Of a stretch of DNA of 64,000 nt, positions 51,161-59,664 are shown piece by piece. The DNA lies in assembly GCF_900105675.1 (NCBI RefSeq), contig NZ_LT629786.1:2542001-2606000 (forward strand), written 5' to 3'. Each line of letters opens with the position of its first letter. Within the stretch, counting starts at the first letter, position 1. The notes beneath the pieces were generated by a model that was not told the origin of the DNA, ran no database searches, and saw nothing but the letters and a program-made list of their open reading frames with translations. This stretch comes from Pseudomonas synxantha (lineage in GTDB: Bacteria > Pseudomonadota > Gammaproteobacteria > Pseudomonadales > Pseudomonadaceae). A program made the position numbers and the translations under genes.

Positions 51161-51183
51161 TTGGGAGGGGGCTTGCCCCCGTC
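51161..51183 (+). repeat. Single REP unit
   Basis: One copy, TTTGGGAGGGGGCTTGCCCC, with no clear inverted partner within 100 bases. It sits 42 bases after the nppD stop, next to the start region of the 1162-aa accessory gene. The loss of its partner may mark a breakpoint of the insertion. Confidence 0.65.
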
Positions 51184-51336
51184 AGTTGGATACTCAGCGG
51201 CTGCCAGGCCGCCCCACGCCGCGATGGCGGGCAGCCCTGGCTGATACAAGCCACGGCCTTACCGGAAGCCCCCGCTACTGGGACGCCGACCGCCCATGTG
51301 AACATCCGGGTTTACCCTCAACCCGGAACCGCATTC

Positions 51337-54300
51337 ATGGAAGACTTTCGCACCCTCGCCCTGACCTGGGACGCCTTGCCCAGCGATACCGCCTTGCCGG
51401 TCACGCTCAAACCTTCGACGAACTTTGTGAGTGAACGCCAGGCCCTGCGCATGGAGGGTGACCGCAGCCTGATCGAACAATTGACCGGCGTGCTTGCCAT
51501 TGCGGCGAGCCAGGCCCTGGCGCCACCTTCGCAGCCGGTGACGATTGCCGCTGGCTCCTTACTGGGCCAATGGAGCGCAGCCTTCGGCAAAGCCATCAAC
51601 GGCAAGGCATTCAGGGCCTGGGTCGATGCCCTGGAAGGCTTTGATCACGAGAGCCTGCGGGTCCACAACAGCACCCTGAGTGCCACCGTGGGCGGCCAGC
51701 ACAGAGTCTTCAAGCTGGCCGACGCGTCCGGCTGGTGGATGCACGCCAACCCGATTATTTTCATCAGCCAACTGATCGACCCGATTGAACTGGGCATGCC
51801 CCCTATCGACCCACAGCCGCAAGCGCAAGCCCTGACGCTGCCGTTGAACATGGCGCTGGCCTTCCATGGTTTACCGATGCCGGCCAACCATTTACAGGCC
51901 GGGACGATTGTCGAAGAGCTGGAAGCCTTGGGTGGTTTTCCTGGGTTTGACGACAACGGGCGCAGCAAGTCGGTGATCTACGCTGAATTAACCGAGCAGG
52001 CCCGGGACCGCCAACAACTGGCCGATGCCCTGGAGCGGCTTGCTCAGGACAGCGAAGCTTTTTCGGCCCTGGATATTTACCGCACCCGCCTGCAATTGAA
52101 GTCCGATTCGCGACTGGCCAGGACCTTGAAGGATGCAGCGGGCCTGCTGCAGGCGATCATGGACGAAAACGACCTGAGCGCGACCACGGGCACATTGGCT
52201 TGCGTGTACTTCGACTGCCAGCGCCAACAGCTGGCAGTACCCACAGCCGGCGATGAGCAGGCGTTGAGCTTTCTCGTCCCGGCCAATCGCGATGAGCGCT
52301 GGAACAAACTGCTGTCATTCGGCAACCAGTTGGGCATTGATCTTTACCCGGACCACAGCCTCAGCGTCGCCGCGGCCTTGCAGGCATACGCCTTCGAACG
52401 GCCCTGGAGCGCGTCGGCCATCAATGCCCTGGTCGGGCGCTTGCGCCAGATGCCCGCCCCGACAATACCGGTGGTGCTCAATGCCAGACGTTCCTTTGCT
52501 GAGCTGTATCGTTACCAGCAGTATGTCGGCCTGTTGAACGATCGCCATATGTTGCGCACCGCGTTGGCCAAGGTCATCGACGCGGGTGCACTGCAAGGGG
52601 CCGACGGCCTTGAGATGCCCTTCAGCGGTGACCCGGATGCGCTCCAGGCCACCGTGAAAAAAGCCCATGGGCAATTGCGCGTGCTGACCGACGACCCTGC
52701 CTTCCTGGCCCTGCGTCTTCGCGAACGCATTGATCCCTCCAGCCCTGTGGTACTGAGCGCCGCCGGCAGCCTCGGCGCATCCGACCTGGACGGCAACTGG
52801 GCATCCCTGACCGATGCCGTACAGGAACAACCCAGGCTGGCGGCGCTGGTAAGCCAACTGCGGGACGTGGCCGCCAAGGCCGGTGGCTACCTGCGCACCG
52901 ACACCACCGTCACCCTCGCCCAGGCGTTGAAACTGTATCAATTGAGTCCGCCCCGCACACTGGAAGAAGCCCGCGTCATCCTGCAGCGCCTGGAAGTCAG
53001 CCAGCCTCTGGCAGCCAGCGATCGTGCTTGGTGGCGGGCGTTGAAACCGTCGACCGGCTGGCAGCCGACGGCGTGGCAATTGTCGACGCTGGAACGCCAG
53101 CAGGTCTTGGACATCAGCCAGGCATTCATGGCGAACAGGGACGGCGCGCTGTTTGAAGCGTTGGGGGAAGCCGGCCTGGCCGGAAAATCGGTGGCCGACG
53201 TGCGCGCCGAAGCGGACTTTCTCCTGGTCCGTTTGCTGGCGTCCCCCCTGGCCCAGCAACTGGGCGAGAATCTCTCGAACACCTTGCACTGGCATGGTGG
53301 CCATGCGAGTGAGCGCACCGAAAGCGGCAGTCGCAACGCGCTGATCCTGGCGGCATTGATCTTGAGCCTGGATCCCGAGCCGCACCTGCACCCCACCCGC
53401 ATCAGCTACATCGACTGGCACGATGACTACTACTGGGGTGAGTCCGTGTCTTTCGTCCGCCACCAGATCGAAGTCAGCCTGCAAGGGCTCAGCGCACCGG
53501 TAGCAGCCCTCGCCGCCCATCTGCTGCTCTGCGCAAAAAGCCCGCACTTGCTGGTTCGCGACATTCCCGAATCCACACCTTGCCTGAGTTCCCAGGCCTG
53601 GGTGCTGTTCCGCCAGTACGTGAGTTATATGGAAAAAGTCGTGACAGGGTCGTCCCGTCAGTTGAGCTACCCGCAGATCATGACCCTGGCCTACCTGAAC
53701 CCGGAAGGTGGCTGGAAAAGCTTCCTGGCCAGCACCGAAGCGGTCGGCCCGATCCTGGACTGGGCCGAGGCCAACGGCGTGCTGCCTGCCCAGTCACGCA
53801 GCGGTGCGCAAGCGTTGAACAGCGCAAGCCAGGCGCTCAACTTCCAACGTGCACGCCTGGCCTCAACGCTGCGGGCGTTTGCCCAGCCCATCGTCACTTT
53901 GCGCCAGACCGCCCTGGAGGATCTGCGCAAGGTCTACCCTGACAATGCGTTGCTTGAGACGCGCGTGTTGATGTGGCTGCCGCAAGACTCGCCATTTTCC
54001 GAAGAAGGGCGCTTTGAGGATGTGCATACCGGGCCTAAGTATTCCTTCGTCGACCTGCACATGGCCGGCGCCCTGGACACCACCTCTCGCCGTTGGCATT
54101 CCTCAAACCCGGCGATCAAATACCGGGAAATGGCCAAGCACTTTCATCTGCTGGGGCGGATCAATACAGTATTTGCCATCGCCTTTGACCTGAAGCTCCA
54201 GCAGTTGAAGGCTGCTTATGGAGAATCCATTCGTTATTGGCTGTCGCACCTGACTTTGCCGCGGCGTGAAGCCCTGGAGTATGGCAACGTGCAGTTTTTC

Positions 54301-54825
54301 AGCGTGAGCCGGCGGGGGCCGCAGGGCTCCACAGAGGTGGGTCGATTCGGTGTGCTGGTGTATGTCGCGTATTTCACTGACCGGCACTTCTATGAATTCT
54401 TCCCCAGGCAGGTGCTGATTCGCCCACGACGCGATCTGGATTACTCCCAGGTCATACAAGCTGTCGACAATGCCACCCACCCAGCTTGGATGCGCTTCGA
54501 CTGGCAAGCGTATGCACGCGGAACCCCACCGGCCAAGGTAGCGCTGACGCTAGTCGATACCGGCCTGGTACTCAACAAGCTCGACCATGATCTGCCCACG
54601 GCGGACACCATTCCCGCACCGGACAGCCTGGAGCGGCGCGTTCCTCGCACCTTGGACTCGCCGCGCAGCTATGCGCTGACGCAGGTGATTGTCGAACAGC
54701 ACCTGCTGCACGACAGCCTGGCCTTGCGTCAACAAGCCAGGTTGCCGATCAGCCTGCAGGCCGCCGCGAGCGGCAGCGACCCCTGGGCCGACTACCTGCG
54801 CGGCCTGGCACTTGTACATCGTTGA
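51337..54825 (+). CDS. Toxin-body homologue without effector domain, 1162 aa
   Basis: No catalytic domain is visible and no family name comes to mind for the first ~480 residues. From about residue 485 the protein is colinear with the body of the glycosyltransferase toxin at 31812. Examples are LLVRDIP (residues 738-744, compared with YRVKDIP) and LEYGNVQFF (980-988, compared with FEYGQLEFF). SPRSYALTQVIVEQHLLHDS (from 1108) matches SERTNYIAKVFAKSLDLHND. It stops exactly where the toxin enters its hydrophobic segment. The ATG at 51337 is preceded by GGAA. The frame is open 300 bases upstream, but through the REP unit and the end of nppD, so a longer start is unlikely. Confidence 0.7.
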   Translation: MEDFRTLALTWDALPSDTALPVTLKPSTNFVSERQALRMEGDRSLIEQLTGVLAIAASQALAPPSQPVTIAAGSLLGQWSAAFGKAINGKAFRAWVDALEGFDHESLRVHNSTLSATVGGQHRVFKLADASGWWMHANPIIFISQLIDPIELGMPPIDPQPQAQALTLPLNMALAFHGLPMPANHLQAGTIVEELEALGGFPGFDDNGRSKSVIYAELTEQARDRQQLADALERLAQDSEAFSALDIYRTRLQLKSDSRLARTLKDAAGLLQAIMDENDLSATTGTLACVYFDCQRQQLAVPTAGDEQALSFLVPANRDERWNKLLSFGNQLGIDLYPDHSLSVAAALQAYAFERPWSASAINALVGRLRQMPAPTIPVVLNARRSFAELYRYQQYVGLLNDRHMLRTALAKVIDAGALQGADGLEMPFSGDPDALQATVKKAHGQLRVLTDDPAFLALRLRERIDPSSPVVLSAAGSLGASDLDGNWASLTDAVQEQPRLAALVSQLRDVAAKAGGYLRTDTTVTLAQALKLYQLSPPRTLEEARVILQRLEVSQPLAASDRAWWRALKPSTGWQPTAWQLSTLERQQVLDISQAFMANRDGALFEALGEAGLAGKSVADVRAEADFLLVRLLASPLAQQLGENLSNTLHWHGGHASERTESGSRNALILAALILSLDPEPHLHPTRISYIDWHDDYYWGESVSFVRHQIEVSLQGLSAPVAALAAHLLLCAKSPHLLVRDIPESTPCLSSQAWVLFRQYVSYMEKVVTGSSRQLSYPQIMTLAYLNPEGGWKSFLASTEAVGPILDWAEANGVLPAQSRSGAQALNSASQALNFQRARLASTLRAFAQPIVTLRQTALEDLRKVYPDNALLETRVLMWLPQDSPFSEEGRFEDVHTGPKYSFVDLHMAGALDTTSRRWHSSNPAIKYREMAKHFHLLGRINTVFAIAFDLKLQQLKAAYGESIRYWLSHLTLPRREALEYGNVQFFSVSRRGPQGSTEVGRFGVLVYVAYFTDRHFYEFFPRQVLIRPRRDLDYSQVIQAVDNATHPAWMRFDWQAYARGTPPAKVALTLVDTGLVLNKLDHDLPTADTIPAPDSLERRVPRTLDSPRSYALTQVIVEQHLLHDSLALRQQARLPISLQAAASGSDPWADYLRGLALVHR

Positions 54826-54894
54826 GGCTTGAACAAACCCGGGTTTTGTATAAGGCTGCTTGCTCGATTGATTGCCACCCGGGAGCGCCTGCCC

Positions 54895-55770
54895 ATGACC
54901 GCCGCTACAGCACCGCTTTTCTGGCGTGACGAACGCTTGCCGTTCATTGAGGCGCGGACCATCGCCGACGGGCGCAAGGTCACTTACACCCGGCATGCCC
55001 ACGAGCATTTTTCCATTGGCGCGATCACCACCGGGCGCAGTTATTACCACTACGGCGCCCAGACCTTCGAGATCAGCGCCGGCACGGTGGTGCTGATGAA
55101 CCCAGGCGATGTGCATGCGTGCAACCCTATCCATGACCAACCCTGGTCCTATCACATGCTGTACCTCGACACGCCGTGGCTGACCGACCTGCAATACCAG
55201 CTGGGTTTCAGCACCGAGCAGGGTTACCGGCCTTTCGATACGCCCCATACCCGTGACACGCGGCTGTACCTCGGCTTGTTGGATCTGTACCGGATACTCC
55301 TGGATGAACAGGCCGAAATGCTGCAAAAACAGAGCGCGCTGGTGAGCTATTTCACCGAGGTGCAACAGCGCCTGAATCCGTCGCTGACCCCAGTGCGTGA
55401 GGTCAACCACAAGCTGGAACGTGCCGCCGAGTACATCCGCGCCCACTGTACCCTGGCGTTGAGACTCGAAGACATTTGCCAGGCGGCCGAGCTGTCGCCG
55501 TCCTATCTGATCCGCGCATTCAAGCAGTATTACGGGTTGACGCCCCACGCGTTCATGGTCAACCGACGCATCCAGTTTGCCCGCAGCCAATTGCGCAATG
55601 GTGCACTGATTGCCGATGTCGCCCTGGCCGCAGGCTTTGCCGACCAGGCGCATTTCCAGCGCACCTTCAAACAGCACTTTGCCGCCACGCCGGGGCAGTA
55701 CCGCGAAAACCTCAAGCCATCAGCAAATAACCCACACTGGCCACCAGCAACGCGGCCATTGAGCGGTTGA
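54895..55770 (+). CDS. AraC-family transcriptional regulator, 291 aa
   Basis: An N-terminal cupin sensor (HAHEHFSIGAITTGRSYYHY, VVLMNPGDVHACNP) is joined to a C-terminal double helix-turn-helix (LEDICQAAELSPSYLIRAFK, ADVALAAGFADQAHFQRTFK). The ATG at 54895 was chosen because GGGAG lies about ten bases upstream and the sequence from MTAATAPLFWRDE matches the family start. The end of the gene overlaps the end of the convergent lysE gene by 59 bases. AraC-LysE pairs of this type are common, so it probably controls that exporter. Confidence 0.9.
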   Translation: MTAATAPLFWRDERLPFIEARTIADGRKVTYTRHAHEHFSIGAITTGRSYYHYGAQTFEISAGTVVLMNPGDVHACNPIHDQPWSYHMLYLDTPWLTDLQYQLGFSTEQGYRPFDTPHTRDTRLYLGLLDLYRILLDEQAEMLQKQSALVSYFTEVQQRLNPSLTPVREVNHKLERAAEYIRAHCTLALRLEDICQAAELSPSYLIRAFKQYYGLTPHAFMVNRRIQFARSQLRNGALIADVALAAGFADQAHFQRTFKQHFAATPGQYRENLKPSANNPHWPPATRPLSG

Positions 55771-56299
55771 ACAGGCGCACGCCCCGGGGGTGGCTCAAGT
55801 AGCGGCGCAAAAATGTCCCGGCATACGCCCAGCACGCCACCGACAGGTAGCAGATCACCAGGTACAGCGCCGCAAACAACCACACCTGCCCAGCGTCGCC
55901 ATCAGCCGCAAACAACCCCATGCCTGCCACACAGGCCAGCCAGGCCTTCGGATTAAGCCACTGCATGATTGCGCCGTACAACATCGACGGCGCGGTTGCC
56001 GTACCGTCGGCGTCCAGGCGACCATCGTCCACCGCCAGCTTCCAGGCCATGTACAGCAGGAAGGCGACCCCACCCCACTGGATCAGTTGGGTCAGGATCG
56101 GCCAGCGCGCCAGCACTTCATGCAGGCCCAGGCCGATCAGCACCAGCAACAAGGTGAAGCCGACGGCGGCGCCGAACACATGCTTCTGGCTGGCGGCAAA
56201 ACCGAAGCGCGCGCCGCTGCTCAGGGCGACGACATTGACCGGCCCGGGGGTGATGGAAGTGGCCAGGGCAAAGGCGGCCATGGAAATGATCAAGCTCAT
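55712..56299 (-). CDS. LysE/RhtB-family amino acid exporter, 195 aa
   Basis: This is a six-helix inner-membrane exporter. FALATSITPGPVNVVALSSG is the family N-terminal motif, and QWLNPKAWLACVAGMGLF is the central one. AAGGA lies seven bases before the ATG at 56299. Substrate specificity cannot be read from the sequence; amino acids or their analogues are usual. Its coding end overlaps the araC-type gene on the other strand. Confidence 0.9.
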   Translation of the reverse strand: MSLIISMAAFALATSITPGPVNVVALSSGARFGFAASQKHVFGAAVGFTLLLVLIGLGLHEVLARWPILTQLIQWGGVAFLLYMAWKLAVDDGRLDADGTATAPSMLYGAIMQWLNPKAWLACVAGMGLFAADGDAGQVWLFAALYLVICYLSVACWAYAGTFLRRYLSHPRGVRLFNRSMAALLVASVGYLLMA

Positions 56300-56416
56300 T
56301 GCAGTTCCTTCTTGTGATGCCAAACGAGGTTGAGATCACGGTAACGCGCGCAACGATCAAGGTATTGAACAAAATGCCCCTTTGCCCTGCTCCATACCCA
56401 CTGCTGGAATTGGCAT

Positions 56417-57046
56417 TCAGCGCTGGGCAGGAATACGAATATCACCGTCTCGGCACTGGCTTTTCACACTGCGCGGGCAACCGGCAAACGCCAGGTCCTT
56501 GGTCAGACACACACGCACCTCCGAGAGCACCTTGCCCTTGCAGATCACCGCCAGCCCGTGGTTGCCCATGCGTGGGTTGCTCTCGCGAAACAGCGCTTCG
56601 ATCTCCTGTGCCGGCAGCGATGGCGGTGTATTGAACGGCTGCAGCTGTTGCGGGATGACCACCACGCCAAGCGCCGTGTCGGTCCTTTGCAGATACTCCA
56701 GCGGCTCAAGCCCGCTGCAGGTGCCATGCTTGGCCCACTCATGCTTGAGCAACGCACGGGTCGGAAACAGCGTCGCGCCCTTGTCCATCTCCTCGTCGCT
56801 CAGGCGCGACTGCGGCGCACACGAGGCCGGCCAACCACCTCGTGCGTATTGCGGCCACAAGCCGTGCAGCACAAAGCCATAGCCTTTGCCCGAGCATTGT
56901 TCATTGCTTGGGTGCGTCAAGCAAAACGTCGGTGACCATGACAGTGACAGCACATAAAAATCAAACTCCCCCGCCCGCCCTTGGTTGCGCGAAGCCGCCG
57001 TTGCACCTGTAGCGATCAGCAGCCACAACACCATCCAGTATTTCAT
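56417..57046 (-). CDS. Secreted ribonuclease T2 family protein, 209 aa
   Basis: This is a periplasmic or secreted RNase with both active-site boxes: CAS1 FVLHGLWPQ and CAS2 KHEWAKHGTC (the catalytic His in each is present). A signal peptide (MKYWMVLWLLIATGATAA) precedes the mature protein, which has eight cysteines in RNase-T2-like positions. AAGGA lies eight bases before the ATG. RNase I in enterobacteria is the closest functional analogue: it cleaves RNA to 2',3'-cyclic nucleotides for scavenging. Confidence 0.9.
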   Translation of the reverse strand: MKYWMVLWLLIATGATAASRNQGRAGEFDFYVLSLSWSPTFCLTHPSNEQCSGKGYGFVLHGLWPQYARGGWPASCAPQSRLSDEEMDKGATLFPTRALLKHEWAKHGTCSGLEPLEYLQRTDTALGVVVIPQQLQPFNTPPSLPAQEIEALFRESNPRMGNHGLAVICKGKVLSEVRVCLTKDLAFAGCPRSVKSQCRDGDIRIPAQR

Positions 57047-57092
57047 CCCGGTATTCCTTTGAAAAAAATGAAGCCTCACGCTATTGCAACGG

Positions 57093-58070
57093 CTAGGGAT
57101 GCTGGGAGTAACGCTGTAGCACCTTGTCCAGGATGATATCGGTCTTCAACGCCTCGATCGCCAGCGACGGATGCTCGGCCTCCCCGCGAATATGGGCGTT
57201 CATGTTCAGTAGGTGGTGCCACTGGATATGGGCATGACATGGCACTTCCAATACTTCGGTGGTCTCGCCTTCAAGGCGCAGTGGCTGGTCCTCGAACACT
57301 GAGAACTGGATGCGCCCCAGGCTACCGATCAACTCGACACGATCCTCACGGCGGTCCGCCACGAAGTTCCAGCAACCCATGCCCAACGCACCGCTGGCAA
57401 AGGTCCAGCAGGCGGTTACCGCATCTTCTGCTGCATAGCGTCCGGCCTGTCGCGCGGTATAGCCCGAGACCTCGACAATATCGCCAGCCAGGTACTGGAA
57501 AAGATCGAAGCCGTGGCTGGCCAGGTCAGCGAAATAGCCGCCACCGGCAATCGCCGGATCAGTGCGCCAATTGGCGGCGTTGCTGTCAGCCGCAGCAGCC
57601 GGCTTGCACAGGGTCCAGGTCAGGTGGCGCAATGCACCGATACGACCTTCCTGCAACCAGGTACGCACTTGCTGGAAGCGGGGCAACGAGCGCCGATAAT
57701 AGGAAACAAACAGATGCAGCCCGGCGCGTTCGAAGGTGCGCTGCATCAACGCACTCTGTTCGGCATTCAGCGACATGGGTTTTTCGACGCAACAATGCTT
57801 GCCGGCCGCCGCCACCATCAAGCTGTATTCAAGGTGGCTGTCGGGCGGCGTGGCGATGTATACCGCATCCACTTCGGGGTCATCGATCAGTGCCTGGGCG
57901 TCGGTATAGAAACGGGCAATACCATGTCGCGCCGCATAATCGCGCACTGCATCCAGACGCCGCCCCATCACCGCCACCAGTGCCGAACCTGGCGCTTTAT
58001 AGAAAGCCGGTCCACTCTTCAACTCAGTGACATTGCCACAGCCGATCATGCCCCAGCGTATGGTCTTCAT
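57093..58070 (-). CDS. Gfo/Idh/MocA-family NAD(P)-dependent oxidoreductase, 325 aa
   Basis: The Rossmann fold begins IRWGMIGCGNVTELKSGPA, followed by DAVYIATPPDSHLEYSLM and the catalytic-lysine motif CCVEKPMSLN. The C-terminal domain binds a sugar or cyclitol-type substrate (GGGYFADLASHGFDLFQYL). GAGGA lies seven bases before the ATG at 58070. The substrate is unknown, and there are no sugar-metabolism neighbours. It is divergent from the NUDIX gene. Confidence 0.88.
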   Translation of the reverse strand: MKTIRWGMIGCGNVTELKSGPAFYKAPGSALVAVMGRRLDAVRDYAARHGIARFYTDAQALIDDPEVDAVYIATPPDSHLEYSLMVAAAGKHCCVEKPMSLNAEQSALMQRTFERAGLHLFVSYYRRSLPRFQQVRTWLQEGRIGALRHLTWTLCKPAAAADSNAANWRTDPAIAGGGYFADLASHGFDLFQYLAGDIVEVSGYTARQAGRYAAEDAVTACWTFASGALGMGCWNFVADRREDRVELIGSLGRIQFSVFEDQPLRLEGETTEVLEVPCHAHIQWHHLLNMNAHIRGEAEHPSLAIEALKTDIILDKVLQRYSQHP

Positions 58071-58198
58071 TGAATGTCCTCGCTCGTATTCGTCAAACCG
58101 GCAGTATCCACATACAGGCCCCGGCACGCCATAACCACTTAGCATGACAATTGCATTACACTTTTATGACATTGATTGCGTTGCGGGAGGTACAGGCA

Positions 58199-58561
58199 TT
58201 GAAAATACGTGCAACGGTCATTTGCGCACATGAGGAGCATATTCTCTTCGTGCGCAAGGCCCGGTCCAAATGGGCGTTGCCAGGCGGCAAGGTCGAGCCC
58301 GACGAGCGCCCGGTCGGCGCGGCGGAACGCGAGTTGGAAGAAGAAACCGGATTAAACGTGGACGGCTTGCTGTATTTACAGGAACTCAAGACCCGCGACA
58401 CCCTGCACCATGTGTTCGAAGCCTCGGTGGTGAATATCGACCAGGCACGACCCTGCAATGAGATCGTGGACTGCCAGTGGTACGCCTATGGGGCACTGGA
58501 CGAGCTGGATACCACCGATACCACCCGCCACATCGTCAAATCCTTCCTGCGTCGTCTCTGA
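58199..58561 (+). CDS. NUDIX hydrolase, 120 aa
   Basis: The NUDIX box is complete (GGKVEPDE...RELEEETGL, the GX5EX7REUXEEXGU pattern), so the protein should hydrolyse a nucleoside diphosphate-linked compound. The TTG at 58199 was chosen: a strong GGGAGG lies eight bases upstream, and the protein then begins KIRATVICAHEEHILFVRKA in typical fashion. An ATG at 58166 is possible but lacks a good ribosome-binding site. The exact substrate is unknown. Confidence 0.82.
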   Translation: MKIRATVICAHEEHILFVRKARSKWALPGGKVEPDERPVGAAERELEEETGLNVDGLLYLQELKTRDTLHHVFEASVVNIDQARPCNEIVDCQWYAYGALDELDTTDTTRHIVKSFLRRL

Positions 58562-58609
58562 CGCCAGATGAAATATTCTGAAATTCGTTCCCCAGGTCAA
58601 ATTGCAGGC

Positions 58610-58647
58610 AAAAAAAATCCCAAGTAGCTGATGGAAACTTGGGATTT
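58610..58647 (-). terminator. Intrinsic terminator (minus strand)
   Basis: A 10-bp stem (AAATCCCAAG / CTTGGGATTT) with a 13-base loop is followed on the minus strand by eight Ts (58617-58610). On the plus strand only three Ts follow, so its main direction is minus. It ends either the candidate small RNA or read-through from the genes to the right. Confidence 0.8.
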
Positions 58648-58675
58648 AAAAATGCATAAACCGTGGGAGGTGAAC
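58610..58675 (-). ncRNA. Candidate small RNA, about 66 nt
   Basis: A predicted transcript on the minus strand would start near 58675 and end in the T-run at 58610. It contains an unpaired UUCACCUCCCAC segment (58663-58674) complementary to Shine-Dalgarno sequences and then the terminator hairpin. This is the layout of Hfq-type regulatory RNAs: a short seed region and a hairpin with an oligo-U tail. No open frame of note is present. I do not recognise an Rfam family. Confidence 0.5.
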
Positions 58676-58680
58676 GCCCG

Positions 58681-58709
58681 ACTATAGTAGCGACTGTAAA
58701 AACCTGTAA
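58681..58709 (-). promoter_or_regulatory. Sigma-70-type promoter for the candidate small RNA
   Basis: On the minus strand, a -35 TTACAG (58709-58704) and a -10 TATAGT (58686-58681) are separated by 17 bases. The predicted start is near 58675, about 65 bases before the intrinsic terminator. Confidence 0.55.
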
Positions 58710-58864
58710 CAACAATATTTTAATCCTTTCGTCGGATTACATATTGCGTAAGTCATTCAATAACCACATGTTTTTTAAGGTAAGGAACAATACGAGTGCC
58801 ACTTTTTGGTGCAAGTAGCGCAGATATTCCTGAAACAATCCCGCTTATAAAAAAGGGTTATTAA

Positions 58865-59125
58865 TCAATCTGACGGCGCCCGCTTGAATAACTGCTCGCT
58901 CAGTTGCGCGCACGTTCGACGAAGCTCGTCGTTACGCGAAGAGGTCCCACCCGCGACCCGTTCCAGATGACGACACAGCGCAAGGCGTTCGGCGGCCTCT
59001 TCACGCTGGCGGTCTGCCTTGGCGTTGATTTGAACGAAATAGAACCCCAATAGCACCGCGACGCACAGCACGCCAACCGCGAGATAACGCAGGCTGTTGG
59101 ACGCTGGCGGCTGCGGCGCATCCAT
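58865..59125 (-). CDS. Single-pass membrane protein of unknown function, 86 aa
   Basis: One transmembrane helix (LRYLAVGVLCVAVLLGFYFV) is followed by a charged, helical tail with two cysteines (LALCRHLER, RRTCAQLSEQL). I do not recognise a family. It lies three bases after the GNAT gene on the same strand and is probably co-transcribed with it. Confidence 0.6.
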   Translation of the reverse strand: MDAPQPPASNSLRYLAVGVLCVAVLLGFYFVQINAKADRQREEAAERLALCRHLERVAGGTSSRNDELRRTCAQLSEQLFKRAPSD

Positions 59126-59128
59126 GGT

Positions 59129-59575
59129 CTACCGCGCCCTGCCCTTTTCATAACGAACGTCGTCGCCCTCGACACGGCCCACAACGGACCAGCCCAGGCG
59201 CTGGTAGAAGCCATTGGCGCGGATGTCATCGCGCCCGTCGGTGACCAGGTACAGCTTGTCGTGGTGTTCAAACAATGCCGCCTCGGCCAACGCCATCAGC
59301 TGGCGCCCCAGCCCAAGGTTTTCATAGGTGGGCAACACGAACATCGCGAACACTTCGCCTTCGGCCAGGTCAACCATGGAAAACCCGGCCGCCTGGCCAT
59401 CCACTTCCGCGATCCAGGCGCAGGGGGCCGCACTCAGGGTATCGACCAGTACCTGTGGGGTAATGCCAAGGTCGGCCATCTGCTCAAGGCTCAGATGGTT
59501 TTGCACCACCGAAGTGCGGATAGCACAAAGCGTGTCAACGTCATCGGCTGTTGCCGCTCGGATAAGCACTTGCAT
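59129..59575 (-). CDS. GNAT-family acetyltransferase, 148 aa
   Basis: This is a short acetyl-CoA-dependent acetyltransferase. The N-terminus MQVLIRAATADDVDTLCAIR, the core FAMFVLPTYENLGLGRQLM (acetyl-CoA loop) and NGFYQRLGWSVVGR are typical. The ATG at 59575 has GGAGG about five bases upstream; the in-frame ATG four codons earlier overlaps that site. The substrate is unknown. Confidence 0.85.
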   Translation of the reverse strand: MQVLIRAATADDVDTLCAIRTSVVQNHLSLEQMADLGITPQVLVDTLSAAPCAWIAEVDGQAAGFSMVDLAEGEVFAMFVLPTYENLGLGRQLMALAEAALFEHHDKLYLVTDGRDDIRANGFYQRLGWSVVGRVEGDDVRYEKGRAR

Positions 59576-59664
59576 ACAGGCCTCCATGAAGAAGTGCGTG
59601 ATTGTATGCAAATACCTACATTGAGTTTGTCGTGGATTTGTAAGCGCCAGTGCGTGGCACGCAG

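Larger units (their letters stand above)
58562..58864. other. 303-base AT-rich intergenic region
   Basis: This is the only gap over 300 bases without a protein gene. It is clearly richer in A+T than the rest of the window. It holds a candidate minus-strand small RNA (58610-58675) with its own promoter and intrinsic terminator. In 58710-58864 I see nothing further that I can support. Confidence 0.7.

Noticed and set aside
51037..51336. Extended N-terminus of the 1162-aa protein
   Set aside because: The open frame runs through the last 28 codons of nppD and the REP unit, so it is open by chance. The ATG at 51337 is the first start with a plausible ribosome-binding site.
58151..58198. Longer NUDIX start (TTG 58151 or ATG 58166)
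   Set aside because: Neither has a good ribosome-binding site, and the added residues are unlike the family; GGGAGG before TTG 58199 fits much better.
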